NCBI RefSeq assembly: GCF_000340215.1
Contig: NW_006921546.1
Coordinates: forward strand, 864,878 to 928,877
Length of the DNA: 64,000 nt
Direction of reading: 5' to 3'
From: Pseudocercospora fijiensis CIRAD86
Taxonomy: Eukaryota; Ascomycota; Dothideomycetes; Mycosphaerellales; Mycosphaerellaceae
A program made the translations under genes and the position numbers. Positions 12,133 through 23,429 of the stretch are shown here, piece after piece (within the stretch, counting starts at the first letter, position 1; every line of letters starts with the position of its first letter). The notes under the pieces were generated by a model. It saw nothing but the letters and a program-made list of their open reading frames with translations, was not told the DNA's origin and did no database searches.

Positions 12133-12330
12133 TATTAGGACTAAAGAGATTATACGTGATTAGTATATAACTAGGCTCGAGTAAAGCTAGGGTCTTAATG
12201 CCTTAGGCAGGGCTTAGCGCTTAGCGTTAGGCTAACTAGCCTAGCTTCCTCCCTCTCCTCTTAGATCTCTATCGAATACTATACTAATTTACTACTACCC
12301 TATCTACCTACTAATATAACCCTTCTTACA
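12133..12330 (+). repeat. 3' LTR, Gypsy copy 1
   Basis: 198 bp, beginning TATTAGG (TGTTAGG after TpG to TpA) and ending TTACA. It is followed by the ATCTA target duplication at 12,331-12,335. Confidence 0.92.
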
Positions 12331-12335
12331 ATCTA

Positions 12336-13240
12336 TAGACAATTAGCTAAGGGTACTAACTAATTAAAAGTATATATATATACAAGCTATTATAGTTTAG
12401 TTTAGAAACTATACTTATTAGGTATGAATTTTATCCTTTCGCTCGCTATTTAATTCCCTAACTACTCGGTAGAATATTATTATCTAGATCTAGGTAGAAC
12501 TTATCGATTTCCCTAGAAGTCCTCCTTAAGAAGTTCTAATACTTTCTAACTAAACTATTCTCTAATATTAAGTACTAGGATAGCTCCTCCCTTAGTATCG
12601 GTATAGTATATAAAAGAGCTATAAGGCAGCTCTATATAACGTTCTACTAGTTACTCGCTATACTAAGGCTAAATACTAGTTCGTTCCTTAGAACTCTTAG
12701 TTATTTAGGAGATATTAAGGGTAGGGTAGGTAGTAACTTCGTATTGTATAAGGAGGTAGAGGCTGCTATAGAGGAGTCCTACAACCTATAGAAGATAGTA
12801 AAAGATATAGAGGTAGCTATAGGTCTCGGTACCTAGTTAAATTTCTAGTAGGTAGAGTATAAGGATATTTAGAGAGAGTATTAGGTAGAGTTGCGAAGGC
12901 AGGTATATAATATAGTCTAGAAAATAGGGAGAATACCTATAACTATAAGTATTAGGCTCTTTAACCTTCCTTATTTTTCCCTATTTTCTTTTTATAAAAA
13001 TCTAAACTAATACAAATTAACCGGAATGTCTATCTTCTTTTAGTTCTTTAAAAAACCTAGTAGCGTAGCTAGTAGCGTAGCCGGTAGCGTAGCCGGCCTT
13101 TTTACTCCTTAGTACTAACGGGATTTTCGAAGACTTCTATTACGTACGGCTAATAAAGTATACTATACTATATATATATACTATATACGTTATAGCAATC
13201 TAGAATCTACGACTATCGATTAAACGAGAAAAGGGAAGCG
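12336..13240 (+). pseudogene. Unrecognised coding-like remnant between Gypsy copy 1 and LINE copy 2
   Basis: I do not recognise this gene. From about 12,530 to 12,960 one forward frame reads as plausible hydrophilic protein (SSLSIGIVYKRAIRQLYITF, NFVLYKEVEAAIEESYNL, VKDIEVAIGLGT) broken only by TAG/TAA codons. TGA is so rare here that this is weak evidence. The 3' part has a TATA-like low-complexity run near 13,160-13,190 and the 12-bp motif array at 13,060. LINE copy 2 follows directly, so the gene may have been cut by it. Confidence 0.3.
13060..13096 (+). repeat. TAGCGTAGCCGG tandem motif, copy B
   Basis: About three units (TAGCGTAGCTAG, TAGCGTAGCCGG, TAGCGTAGCCGG). An inverted array lies on the other side of LINE copy 2 at 18,619-18,643. 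Confidence 0.6.
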
Positions 13241-13242
13241 GA

Positions 13243-14400
13243 ATAGTAGCGAACAATTAGAGACGAAGGGAAGATAGTTAAGAAGGAAGGGAGGACGAAT
13301 AGAAAGCACTATATACTAGGGTAGAGGAGGTACTAAAGGCGGAAGATAGAAGAACCCCTAAGAGGGTATATAGGATAATAATCTTAGAACTCCTTAGAGG
13401 ACTAAAAGCAATCTATAACTAGGCAACCTACGTAATTACAAAGGTAGCTAATATAGTCGTAGTAAAGATTACGAAGAAACAATAGGAGACAAGCCTACAC
13501 TACCGCACCTAGGTAGTAGTAGCTAGTTAGGAGGCGCTAAAACCCCCGAGGACAGTAGTTAGAGTCTACATTACGGACCTATAGGAGCAAAAGGAAATCT
13601 AAGGACTTATAGGGAAAGAGATTGTAGAAAGAATTATAGTTAAAGAGGTAATTAGGGCTAGGAACGAAGGTAAAGGGGTAATCAAGCTATTTATAGTACA
13701 AGAGTAGGACAAAAAGAAGCTAGAAACACAAAAAGAATAGACAACAAAGATAGGGAAAACAGCAAAGGTCTCCTAATAGTAATTTATAATTATAGCCTAT
13801 AATATAATAAGAAGCTTTAAGGAAGAATAGGATATTAAGAGCCTATAGAGACAAAACTAAGCTATATACCTAGGCCTAAAGATTACAAAAGTGGCATAGA
13901 TTAAAAGGAAAATCGAAGAGACTAAGAAGCAGTCTTCCCTAATTATCTAGGTAGGGAGTGTAGAGCAAGCTAATATAGTACTAGACTAGGGGTTGTTCTA
14001 GGACTTCGAAAGATTGGAAACAGAGATATACAGAAGCAACTATAGGATAATACAGTGCTTTAAATGTTAATACTATAGACACTTAGTAGCTAAGTATACA
14101 AAGACAACTAATACCTACTCCTATTATATAGGGGATTACTAGGTTAAAGAATGCAAAGCATATAAGGGAGAAGCAAGATATATATACTATACTAAAAGAC
14201 ACCCCTCTTAGGCGAAGGAATGCCTAGTAAGAATATAGGCAGCTAGGAAGGCAAAGGAAGCTAGAATCAATATACTAAAAAGATACACAACGAGCTAGGG
14301 TAGCTAGATATAGAAGCAACCTAGCTAAGTGCTACAAAAGAGGTCTAGACAAGATAATAGGTTCACATTTAGGGCCTTATAAGTATAAGAGAGTTACTAG
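13243..14400 (+). pseudogene. LINE ORF1 remnant, copy 2
   Basis: Same protein as the 3,030-4,190 remnant. The first zinc knuckle near 14,055 is damaged: the second Cys is kept but the following His is Tyr and the last Cys is Tyr (AAGTATACA for AAGTGCATA). All of these are TpG or CpA transitions. Confidence 0.75.
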
Positions 14401-14529
14401 CAACTAAGGAGACTAAGATACCTTAATATTATAGGAAAGGAAGCAGGGCAGACAAAGCTTAGTTAAATGTTAGTCTAAAGTAAGGGAAGACTAAAGGAAA
14501 ACTTATAGGGAAATAATATAGATAAAACC

Positions 14530-17500
14530 TAATAAACATTGCAACATTACTAAACATTATACAGTATAATATTAATAAGAGTAAAGACAAGGTATAGAGG
14601 AGCTTCCTTTAAGCACTAAACCTAAAAGAACATTACATTATTGCAATCTAAGAGCCCTAGCTTAACCTATATACGAAGAGACTAGCAATAGTTAAAGACC
14701 TAAGATACTACCTAATTATCTACAACTAGGGAGCCCTAAGGATATATATCTATATTAGCAAGGAGATAGATATAGAAACCTAGCAGGCTATACTATAGGA
14801 GGATAGGGACCTAATATTAATTCAAGTAGAGACATCCTAAGGTACACTCTAAGTCTACTATATATACAACCTACTACTAGACTTAAGAAGCAGTACCTAA
14901 CTGAAAACCCTAGAAAGACTACCTAGAGTTATCTAGGGGAACACCTACTAAATCCTACTTAGGGATTTCAACCTCTACTACCCCCTCTAAGGCTTAGACT
15001 TTACCCTAGCTTACTACTTCCTAGTAGGAAGACTAATTAATATATTAGAGAGGGAAGGAATAGAAATTGTTACCCTAAAGGGACTAATTACTTAGGAGGC
15101 AAGAGGAAGCAGTAGTATACTAGACCTATACTTTGTATTATACTAGATTAGGAATAGGATTACAAGATATAGGGTTAACTAGGAACTAGAAGAATTATTA
15201 GACTACTTCCCGGTACAGATTAAGCTAAATGTCTAAGCTAATTAGGAAAGGGAACTAGAGGAGAAGCTTAACTAGAAAGGTGCCTAATAGGGCAGGATTA
15301 GGGAGGAACTAGAAAGGGACCTAAAACTAGAGGAACTCTTAACAAAGCACCTACTAAGGCTAGAGGACATTAATAAGGTAGTAGAAGAACTAATAGGAAT
15401 CCTAAAATAGGTAGCTAGAAAGCATACCCTAGCAAAGAAACATTTACTATACTAGTAACTATACTAGACTAGTAAGTATATAAGGAAGGTTAAAGTAGTA
15501 AGGAAAGCTAGGAGGCAGTAGATACAAACCTATACCTAGGAAGCATAGGACAACTATAATAAAGCCTACTAGGAAAAGAAGATCTAGATTAAGAAAGACA
15601 AGATACAAGAATAGAGATCTATAATAGGAATAATTATAAAGAAACTAGAGGAGATATAGAGGATAGCTAAATAAGCAAGGAGACCTAAATAGGATAAGGA
15701 TATGCTACTACAATTCCCGGACATTATAGACTAATAAGGACAAATATAGACTATAATAGAAGGGAAAGCAAGAGCCCTAGGCTAATACTTCTTCTATAGA
15801 AAAGTATAAGTAGACCTATTAGATATAAAGGAGAAAGAACAAGAGACTCTACTACTAGGCATACTAAGAGATACCTAGGTTAAACCCGAAACTATTAAAA
15901 GGATCCTAAAGAAAATTCCAAGCAATAAGGTACTAGGAGAAGACAAGATCTACAACAAACTTCTAAAAGTATACAGGAAGGGGCTAGCCCTAATACTAGC
16001 TAATATCTTTTTATAAAGCCTAGTACTAGGACACTACCTAAGACTATTTAGGAAGTCCCTAATAGTAGTGCTAAGGAAGCCCTAGAAGGAAGACTATATA
16101 CAGCTTAAGGCCTATAGACTAATAGCCCTACTTAATACAATAGGCAAGGTACTAGAAAAAATTGTTACTAAAAGGCTAACAACCTTTGCCGAGGAAAGGA
16201 GTATCCTTCCTAAAGGCTAGATAGGAGGAAGAAAGAAGAGGTTAATACTAATAGCTATAGAACTAATTATAGAACAGATTAAGCATATCTAGTACTATAG
16301 TCAAAACTAGGTAGTAACCCTCCTCTCCCTTAATATCTTAGGAGCCTTTAATAATGTTTCCTATAAAAGGCTCCTATATATACTTAAATAGAAAGCTATA
16401 CTAAACTAGATAGTCCAATTTATCTAGTCCTTCCTATAGAAAAGATTAATATAGCTTATTCTAGGCAAATTCAAATTAGACCTAATGCTAACTAAAAAGG
16501 GAATCCCTTAGGGATTAATACTCTCCCTAATCCTCTTCCTTATCTTTATAGTAGACCTACTCCTACTCCTAGAATCAAAAAATACATTAGCATTAGGGTT
16601 TGTAGATAACACAAACATCCTAGCCTAGTCTAAGACAATAGAAACTAACTATAAGATCCTAGAAGAGAAGTACTAGGAGTATAAAAAATAGGTAAGGAGG
16701 TATAGAGTAAAATTCGCCCTAGAAAAGTACTAGCTTATCTACTTTAGTAAGGCTAAATCAACCTATAATATAAAGCAATTAATTACTATCTAAGGCTTTG
16801 AAACCTAACTATTAGCAGAGCTTAGGGTACTAGGGATCTAGCTAGATCCAAAACTAAATTAGGGACTATAAGTAAAGAAGGCAAAGTAGAGGGTAGATAC
16901 TAACATACAATCTATTAATAGGCTTACAGCCTCTATATAGGGGGCTATATTCGAGAAAGCTAAAGTTATATATAAAGCAATTGTTAAGCTAGCAATGCTA
17001 TATAGAGTATAGATATAGACAGCCTAGGAGAAAACACTAAAGAGGATTGAGCAACTAGTTAGTAGGTCCTAAACCTAAAGCCTAAAGAAAATCCTAGGAG
17101 TATACAAAACTATACTAATAAGGGTAGTAGAAATAGAATTAGGGACCCTACTAGTTAAACAATACTTCAAGGGACTAAGATACTAATATACAGCAAAGAC
17201 AATAGAATACCTAGCCTAATAGACTATNNNNNNNNNNNNNNNNNNNNNNNNNNNNNNNNNNNNNNNNNNNNNNNNNNNNNNNNNNNNNNNNNNNNNNNNN
17301 NNNNNNNNNNNNNNNNNNNNNNNNNNNTCTTAATAAGAGAAAGCCAGATATTGAGCCGGTACCGAAGGAGCTTTGCGGACATAATACAATGCTAAAGGAA
17401 GAAAGCTAAAGGGAGAGAAACAAAGCCTAGCAGAATCAATTGCTAGATACCTATAGGAGTAGGAATAGAACAAAACACAAGTTAGACTAGGAACCCTAAA

Positions 17501-17990
17501 GGCACTAATCAAATTTGGTTAATACAACTACTAGCTCTATAAGGACCTAAATAGGGCCGAGGCAAGCCTAGCTATCTAAATTAGATCTAAACACATTAGA
17601 CTTAGATCTTACCTATTTAGAAGAAACGTCCTAGGAATTGAAAGTAGAGCTTACTAATATAGCTACTAATCTTAGAACCCTAAGTATATGCTACTAGTCT
17701 GCCCCTAATAGTTAGAAGGTAGAAGTAATTAGAGACTAAAAGCAATAGAAAGGGAATACGACAAGCTAATCTAGAGCAAAGAAGACCTAAAGAGGATAGT
17801 AAAGTAGATTATTAAATAGGGATTTATATAACAATTCGCACTAGTAAGGGAAACTAAGGAGTAGATAAGAAGGAGGGAAGAAGAGGGGGAAAGAAGGGCA
17901 GGGCAGTAGGCAAGGTAGTTAGAGGGTAACAACTATAACACTAGTATACCCTAGAGGAAGGAAAACAAGGAAACGAGGAAGATTAACACT
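14530..17990 (+). pseudogene. LINE ORF2 remnant, copy 2 (gap-interrupted)
   Basis: Endonuclease and reverse transcriptase as in copy 1. The RT box reads FVDNTNIL near 16,600, so Val at the second position and Asn at the fourth. About 104 bases of copy 1 correspond to the 100-N gap at 17,228-17,327. The C-terminal Cys-His segment is near 17,640-17,705. Confidence 0.8.
17228..17327. other. Assembly gap (100 N)
   Basis: Exactly 100 N. Alignment with LINE copy 1 (7,019-7,122) predicts about 104 missing bases, so the gap is nearly true to size. The 60 bases after it (17,340-17,400) do not follow copy 1 and keep CA and TG dinucleotides, which suggests poor consensus at the contig edge. Confidence 0.97.
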
Positions 17991-18092
17991 TATAAATAGG
18001 ATAGGAGGGAGGTTTTTACTAACTAAGTTGGTTTCCTACCTAAAACAATATATAGAAACAGACCTACATAGGCCGAAAGGCACTACAATAGG

Positions 18093-18240
18093 CAAATGAA
18101 ATATCTATCTATCTATATATATATACTTAGAGAGTATTTAGAGCGCGGTATATAGCGCCGTATAATAGCGGCTTATTTCGTATATAGAAAAGCTTATAGA
18201 CGATACTACGAATATCCTTCCTACTAGAATATCTATCCTA
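18093..18240. other. Short spacer with TATC/TATA repeats
   Basis: It starts with an ATCT/TATA low-complexity run next to the 3' end of LINE copy 2. No gene is visible. Confidence 0.5.
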
Positions 18241-18615
18241 CCTAGCACTATCTCGAATATAGATATTCTAGCCTTTTAGAATCTAATCGAGTACTTTAAA
18301 ATCCTTCTCTATAATCGTTATACGCTTCGCGTAGATAGCTATAAGGTTAACCGCTAAAATAGTATTAGTATAGTCCGAAAAGAGGTAGAAGAGAAACATA
18401 TATTCGAAGATACGACCTAGGTAGGCTTCTATAGCCTCTTAAAGGGCGCCTATCGCAGAGGCTTAGAAGCGAAGGTCTAGTCTATAATCCTAGGCAATTT
18501 CGCGAATAAGTCGTTAGAAAGGAGCTTTACGGATTAGGAGATTAGAACTCTTCTAATACTTCCGAATCTTACGGAGGGCTACGGCTAAAGAAGGATTAGT
18601 AAAAAGATAGTAAGA
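18240..18615 (+). pseudogene. Unrecognised forward coding remnant
   Basis: I do not recognise the family. One frame reads continuously with only TAG/TAA breaks: IDILAF, NLIEYFKILLYNRYTLRVDS, SISIVRKEVEEKHIFEDTT, VGFYSLLKGAYRRGLEAKV, SIILGNFANKSLERSFTD. It is mostly charged and amphipathic with no membrane segment. It could be the 3' part of the remnant at 12,336-13,240 separated by LINE copy 2, but I cannot show that. Confidence 0.4.
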
Positions 18616-18618
18616 ATA

Positions 18619-18643
18619 CCGGCTACGCTACCGGCTACGCTAC
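18619..18643 (-). repeat. TAGCGTAGCCGG motif, copy C (inverted)
   Basis: Reads ACCGGCTACGCTACCGGCT on the + strand, so two units inverted relative to copies A and B. Confidence 0.6.
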
Positions 18644-18676
18644 TAGCTATAAATAGGACTTACTTCCTAGGCGCTA

Positions 18677-18960
18677 TTAACGCTTCGTACGATTATTACT
18701 ACTAGTAGTAGAAGCGCTAGTCGTTGTCTTACGTAGAGCCTTACCCGCCGTTATCTTACGTAGAGCCTTACTCGCGACGCCCTTTCTAGTACCGGAGCTA
18801 GCGGTAGTAGTAGCAGCCTTCTTACGTTAATATACTATACTCGTTCTACTATTTCCGGTCTTATTACGACCCGTAGAAGTAGTAGGTCCCTTCTTACGAG
18901 GCGTCGTAACTTAGTTAAGTAGACTCGGTATTATAAAAGTCGTCGAATTAAGGAAAAAAG
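18677..18960 (-). pseudogene. Lys/Ser/Thr-rich reverse-strand remnant
   Basis: Reading leftward, a frame encodes a basic low-complexity protein: TTPRKKGPTTSTGRNKTGNS, RKKAATTTASSGTRKGVASK, then ALRKITAGKALRKTTTSAS and a TAA stop at 18,677-18,679. The segment (S/G)KALRK(I/T)T is an internal direct duplication, seen in DNA as two CTTACGTAGAGCCTTAC copies near 18,727 and 18,754. The composition suggests a nuclear or DNA-binding tail, but I cannot assign a family. Only one RIP-type stop falls within about 80 codons. Confidence 0.4.
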
Positions 18961-19440
18961 TATATTACGAAGGTATACGAAGGCGCGCGCGGAGCGAGGG
19001 TATTACGGAGGTAATAGATATAGAGCGTAGAGTTATAGGTATCGATATAAAGGTTAAATATAGCGAGAGAGGTAGTGTCGCGGTATCGCTAGGTAATAGA
19101 GTAAGCGTCGCGTAAGCCTATATTATAGTAACGTTAGAGTAAGGAAAGAAGGTAGATACGGCTAAAAAAGGCAGATACGGCAAACTTTAAAATATAGCTA
19201 GTATATATAGCTAGTATAGTAATAGGCGAAAGCCTCCTTCTAATAAAGAGCCGGCGTAATAATAGTATCCTACTATAGTATAGATATTCTTTAGTAATTC
19301 CCTTACTAGCTATAGTAATCTTATAAGTAACCTAGGCCTATTACTAGGAAATATAAGAAATATTAGGTAGGCTAGACTAAACAAGCTAGTTATTTAGTAG
19401 GAAAAGGCCTACTACTGTCTCTATATACCGGCTACGAGTG
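18961..19440. other. Intergenic, nothing recognised
   Basis: It contains AT-rich sequence with CG-rich patches (GCGCGCGCGGAGCGAGGG near 18,990). No gene family, RNA gene or repeat of the other families is visible. Confidence 0.5.
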
Positions 19441-20099
19441 CTAGCTATCGCTCTAAATTTAACTCCGCCCTATCTTAGAGGCTAAGGTACCGAGCGGAAA
19501 CCCTATAGCTTATATTTACTTAGTTATCGCAGAGCGCTTATAGGTAAGGTATTAGAAAAGAGTATAAAAAGTACGAGAAGAGTATCCTAGGATATAGGTC
19601 GTAAGTAAATAAGAGTAGTACGCCTAGTTATTTATATAGTACGTTACTATAAATAACTAGGAGCCTATATTATCTTATACTTCGCTTATAAGACCTCGAC
19701 TCTACTAGTATACTATCGATCTCCTCCTCGGTCGCTAATACGCTATCTTAATTCTTCTTCGAGTTGCTAGACTTAGTACGTATCTATCGCTATATAATAG
19801 CGCTATATATTATAGAGAATCTCTCGTTAAAGTTTCTCTCTCGTAGGCTTACTATCTGCCTTATAGTATAGAGGATTAAAGTACTAATACTAAAGAATCT
19901 CTTTATAGTTAGGATACTAGGGCTCCTTAGGACCTTTATATTTTAGGTCTAAATAGAGACGTATTATAAACGTTCTATCGCCCTTTCGCTTACTACCTAC
20001 TAGGTCGCGATATACGAAGAAACTAATCTAAATATAGCTCGTCTCTATAATAGCTAGGTAAATATATAGCGCTAGGTTTCTACTTCGTACCTTAGATTT
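19440..20099 (+). pseudogene. Unrecognised gene remnant, 5' part, cut by Gypsy copy 2
   Basis: A single forward frame with RIP-type stops only can be followed (GIRKEYKKYEKSILGYRS, ISSSVANTLS, FFFELLDLVRIYRYIIALYI, EETNLNIARLYNS) up to the insertion of Gypsy copy 2. With 20,100-40,560 removed the same frame continues (STSYLRF then RDGAEIKLEI). I do not recognise the protein. In a sequence almost free of TGA, long frames with only TAG/TAA are weak evidence, so this is tentative. Confidence 0.3.
20095..20099 (+). repeat. Target-site duplication of Gypsy copy 2, left
   Basis: GATTT, repeated at 40,556-40,560 directly after the 3' LTR. Confidence 0.9.
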
Positions 20100-20295
20100 T
20101 GTTAGGGCTAAAGAGGCTATACGTGATTGGTATATAACTAGGCTAAGTAAAGCTAGGGTCTTAGTGCCTTAGGTAGGGCTTAGCGCTTAGCGTTAGGCTA
20201 ACTAGCTAGCCTTCCTCCTTCTCCTCCTAGACCTCTATCGAATACTACTCGTACCTACTACTACCCTATCTACCTGCTAACATACCCTTCTTATA
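20100..20295 (+). repeat. 5' LTR, Gypsy copy 2
   Basis: 196 bp, TGTTAGGG to TTATA. It holds ATCGAATACTA at 20,237-20,247, the complement of the primer-binding site at 20,296-20,306. Confidence 0.92.
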
Positions 20296-20306
20296 TAGTA
20301 TTCGAT
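20296..20306 (+). other. Self-complementary primer-binding site, Gypsy copy 2
   Basis: TAGTATTCGAT. It pairs over exactly 11 bp with 20,237-20,247. Just beyond the 11 bp the LTR differs from copies 1 and 3, so the conserved pairing unit is 11 bp. Confidence 0.85.
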
Positions 20307-20329
20307 CTACCCTTTAAGGGCAGCAGCTA

Positions 20330-21950
20330 GATACTTCTTATTTTAAGCTTTTAGCGGTATAGCTACGAATAAGACTAATCTAACTATATTACGCCCGAAG
20401 AACGGGACCTATACGTACTATCCTATCGAAACAACCGTACTAATTATTAAGCAAGGCCTTCTATACGGCCTATTACACTAAGTTAAGTATACTAGACCGA
20501 TATCTACTACTTCCGCTATATCCGTATCTTAGGGGCTAATAATACAATATTAGTGTTGCCCCTTATAATAGCCGGTTTATTACGAAACAATAACCGTGCT
20601 GCCGCTAGTAGCGCTAGCAACGACAACGCTAGTAGCATAGTGCCTACTAAAGTGCCTACTAAAGCACCTACTAAAGTGCCTCCTACTAAAGAGCCTACTA
20701 CGAGGCCTACCGAAGAACCTATAGTTCTAGGTAATAACCTAGAATTGCCTATTAACGATATTCTTAGCAATATTATTAACCGTCGATATAGCTAACTAGC
20801 CTTTAGCCCCTAGCCGATAGCGAGACTTTAAGAAGCTACCTAAAACAGGCTTACTGCCTTGCGTTAAGAACAATAGCTAAAGAATAACCTCCTCGAGCTC
20901 CGTCGCCTTTAGGAAGCCCTAATAACCCCTACTAAACTAATAGTAGGACCTTCTTTACTACCTATCTAAAAGAAGGATACTAAACTCAAGGACTGTACCG
21001 TGTTTAACGGCTCTAGTCGTAAGCAATACAACGATTATATACGTAATTACGAGCTTAACTAGCGAAATACACCGAGGGCTCTTCTAGACAACTATTTACT
21101 AGTTGTCTACGCTATGCAGTATATTAATAGCGACCTAAAGCGTATATAGGATAACTATTTCGACTCCCTTAATAACTAGACTGCTGTTTAGTAGCAAACC
21201 TATAAAACTATTATACTAGATACCCTTAGAAACCCTATACTAAGGCAATAATATACTTAGGACCTATATCTTCGAGCTAAATAGAAGACTAATTAATCGG
21301 CTCGCTTATTCGAGGCCTATTTAAAGACCCTCGAGGATAACCTTCTAGCTAAGACTAATTCTATATAGATCTCGGAAATACGCCCTAAGCTTAGGTAGGA
21401 GCTTATTCTCGAATTAGACCGTCGCCGTGTATTCGAACAAGCTAACCTAATACGTATTTAATTTATAGTCGAAGTAGAAACAGCCGAACGAGCTATCTAG
21501 CTCTAATAACGACTAGAATCGAGGATCCGACAAGCTAGTACTAACCGTAGCAACCGTAGCCGCGGAGGAAACTAAGGTTCCTACTATAATAATAATACTA
21601 ACAATAGGAATAGTAACGACCGTAGAAGAGGTCGTAGCTAACGGCTATATAGAGGAGGCCGCGATAGGGGTCGTAGAAGGGGCTCGTATCCCTATAATAC
21701 TAACCGCTCGGCTATTAATAGTAACAATAGCTACGGCAACCTACTAACCGGATTGAAGTGCTTTAACTATAACAGTACTAGCTATCTCCTAGGCTAATAT
21801 AACAAACCTAAGGACTAGGCCCGAATTAACCGTACTTCCGCTACGTATAGGAAGTACCTTTTAGCCGCTAATACTACCCCTATCGGCTCTTTTAATTAGT
21901 CGAAAAAAGAATAAGCGCCGCACTAACTGTTAGCCTTGTACGGCGTAAAA
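20330..21950 (+). pseudogene. gag: gag remnant, Gypsy copy 2
   Basis: Same architecture as in copy 1. An open stretch at 20,553-20,795 encodes LPLIIAGLLRNNN, an Ala/Ser/Asn-rich stretch and an expanded VPTK repeat (VPTKVPTKAPTKVPPTKEP). The zinc knuckle is near 21,755 (CFNYNSTSYLLG-stop) with second Cys and His changed to Tyr. Breaks are TAG/TAA. Confidence 0.8.
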
Positions 21951-21989
21951 CTATCGACATTGTGCTAGCTATTATACGTACCTGTCTTA

Positions 21990-23177
21990 TATAGGATACG
22001 TATAGAACTACCTATTAAACTAAGGTTATACTAGATTTAGGAAATTCGGTTAGCGCCCTTATTAATTACCGCCTAGCTAAGCAATTAGACCTCCGACAAT
22101 TGCCTAGAACCGATATACTAACCCTTACTTAGTTTAATAACGCTCGGCACTTGACCTATAGAGCCTACTATATTCCTATAGTTCTAAAGGACGACCTCGG
22201 CAATAAGCGTTTGTTAGACTTTACTGCCTATATAGTAGATATAGACAACCTCCTATCCGATATTGTTATTAGCAACCCTATTCTTAAGCACTATGCTATA
22301 GTTATAGACTTAGGTAGTTAATAGTAGCGATTTAGGATCGCTAGGAGAGAGGATATTAAACATATTAATATTAGCGAGTGCTCTAACAATATTAAGGTTC
22401 TGCTTATTAGCACCCTAATACTAGCCTCCGCCTTAGCTAATCTAACTACCGACCTACTCGGTAGTAATAACGATAAACCTATACCCTCTAATAGTATAGA
22501 CCCTAAATAGCTTGCTCGTATACCTTAGCCTATTCGAGAAACCTATATTAATGTATTTAAATACTACCTAGTAACGATATTACCTATGTTTAAGGAGACT
22601 AATTATAAGATTAACATTATAGAGGGCAAGGAGGTCCCCTTTAGGCCCCTCTATAACCTTAGTAAACGAGAACTTACTATATTACGTAAGTACCTAGATA
22701 AGAACCTAGCTAATAGTCGAATTCAGTATAGCAATAGCCCTACTAGTGCACCTATCCTATTCGTACCGAAGAAGGATAGTAGCCTACGCCTATATATCGA
22801 CTATCGTAGGCTTAACGCTATTACTATTAAAGACCGCTATCTACTTCCGCTTATTAATAAGACCCTCGATCGTCTTTCTAGCGCCTGTTTCTATACTATA
22901 TTAGACATTAAGGATATATACTATCGTATCTGTATTCGTAAGGGCGATAAATAGAAGATAGCCTTCCGTACTCGCTATAGCTATTTCGAGTATTTAGTAA
23001 TACTATTTAGCCTAGCTAATGCCCCTACTATATTTTAGTCCTATATTAATCGGGCCCTTTTAGGTCTATTAGACTACCTCTATATAGTTTACCTAGACGA
23101 TATCCTAGTCTATATATACTCGCATTGCGGAATATTAGGCCGCTATACGTAAGGTCCTCGACCGCCTACGAGCCTAT
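21990..23177 (+). pseudogene. pol: pol remnant, protease and RT, Gypsy copy 2 (5' piece)
   Basis: Protease VILDLGNSVSALIN near 22,030. The RT has an uninterrupted 122-codon run at 22,586-22,954 (TNYKINIIEGKEVPFRPLYN through LRLYIDYRRLNAITIKDR). The catalytic YLDD at 23,090-23,101 is intact. The frame is cut at 23,177 by Gypsy copy 3 and resumes at 30,311. Confidence 0.87.
23173..23177 (+). repeat. Target-site duplication of Gypsy copy 3, left
   Basis: CCTAT, repeated at 30,306-30,310. Confidence 0.9.
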
Positions 23178-23375
23178 TATTAGGACTAAAGAGGTTATAC
23201 GTAATTAGTATATAACCGGGCTTGAGTAAAGCTAGGGTCTCGATACCTTAGGTAGGACTTGGCGCTTAGCGTTAGGCTAACTAGCCTGCCTTCCTCCCTC
23301 TCCTCTTAGATCTCTATCGAATACTATACTAATTCACTACTACCCTATCTACCTACTAACATAACCCCTCTTATA
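23178..23375 (+). repeat. 5' LTR, Gypsy copy 3
   Basis: 198 bp, TATTAGG (RIP form of TGTTAGG) to TTATA. It includes ATCGAATACTA at 23,316-23,326. Confidence 0.92.
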
Positions 23376-23386
23376 TAGTATTCGAT
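23376..23386 (+). other. Self-complementary primer-binding site, Gypsy copy 3
   Basis: TAGTATTCGAT, exact complement of 23,316-23,326. Confidence 0.85.
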
Positions 23387-23429
23387 CCACCCTTTAAGGG
23401 CAGTAGCTAGATAGTCCTTATTTTAAGCT

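Larger units (their letters stand above)
334..12330 (+). mobile_element. Gypsy chromovirus copy 1, complete, RIP-inactivated, split by a LINE
   Basis: A complete LTR retrotransposon. It has 198-bp LTRs at both ends and a 5-bp target-site duplication, ATCTA, at 329-333 and 12,331-12,335. Order is 5' LTR, self-complementary primer-binding site, gag with zinc knuckle, protease, reverse transcriptase, RNase H, integrase with chromodomain, about 1.2 kb of 3' untranslated sequence, polypurine tract and 3' LTR. A LINE is inserted in the reverse transcriptase at 3,028-7,879. Without the LINE and one copy of its target duplication the element is 7,128 bp, exactly the length of copy 3. Dense TAG/TAA codons show RIP; no part can make a full protein. 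Confidence 0.95.
13241..18092 (+). mobile_element. LINE (Tad1/I-like), copy 2, with assembly gap
   Basis: Colinear with LINE copy 1 from GAATAGTAGCGAAC to GGCACTACAATAGG. The differences I compared are mostly transitions, and copy 2 is usually the more mutated. I could not find a clear target-site duplication, so the ends are set by alignment with copy 1 and may be a few bases off. The element interrupts host subtelomeric sequence between 13,240 and 18,093. Confidence 0.88.

Noticed and set aside
17330..17512. Minus-strand open frame next to the assembly gap
   Set aside because: Antisense of LINE ORF2 and partly made of the doubtful sequence at the gap edge.
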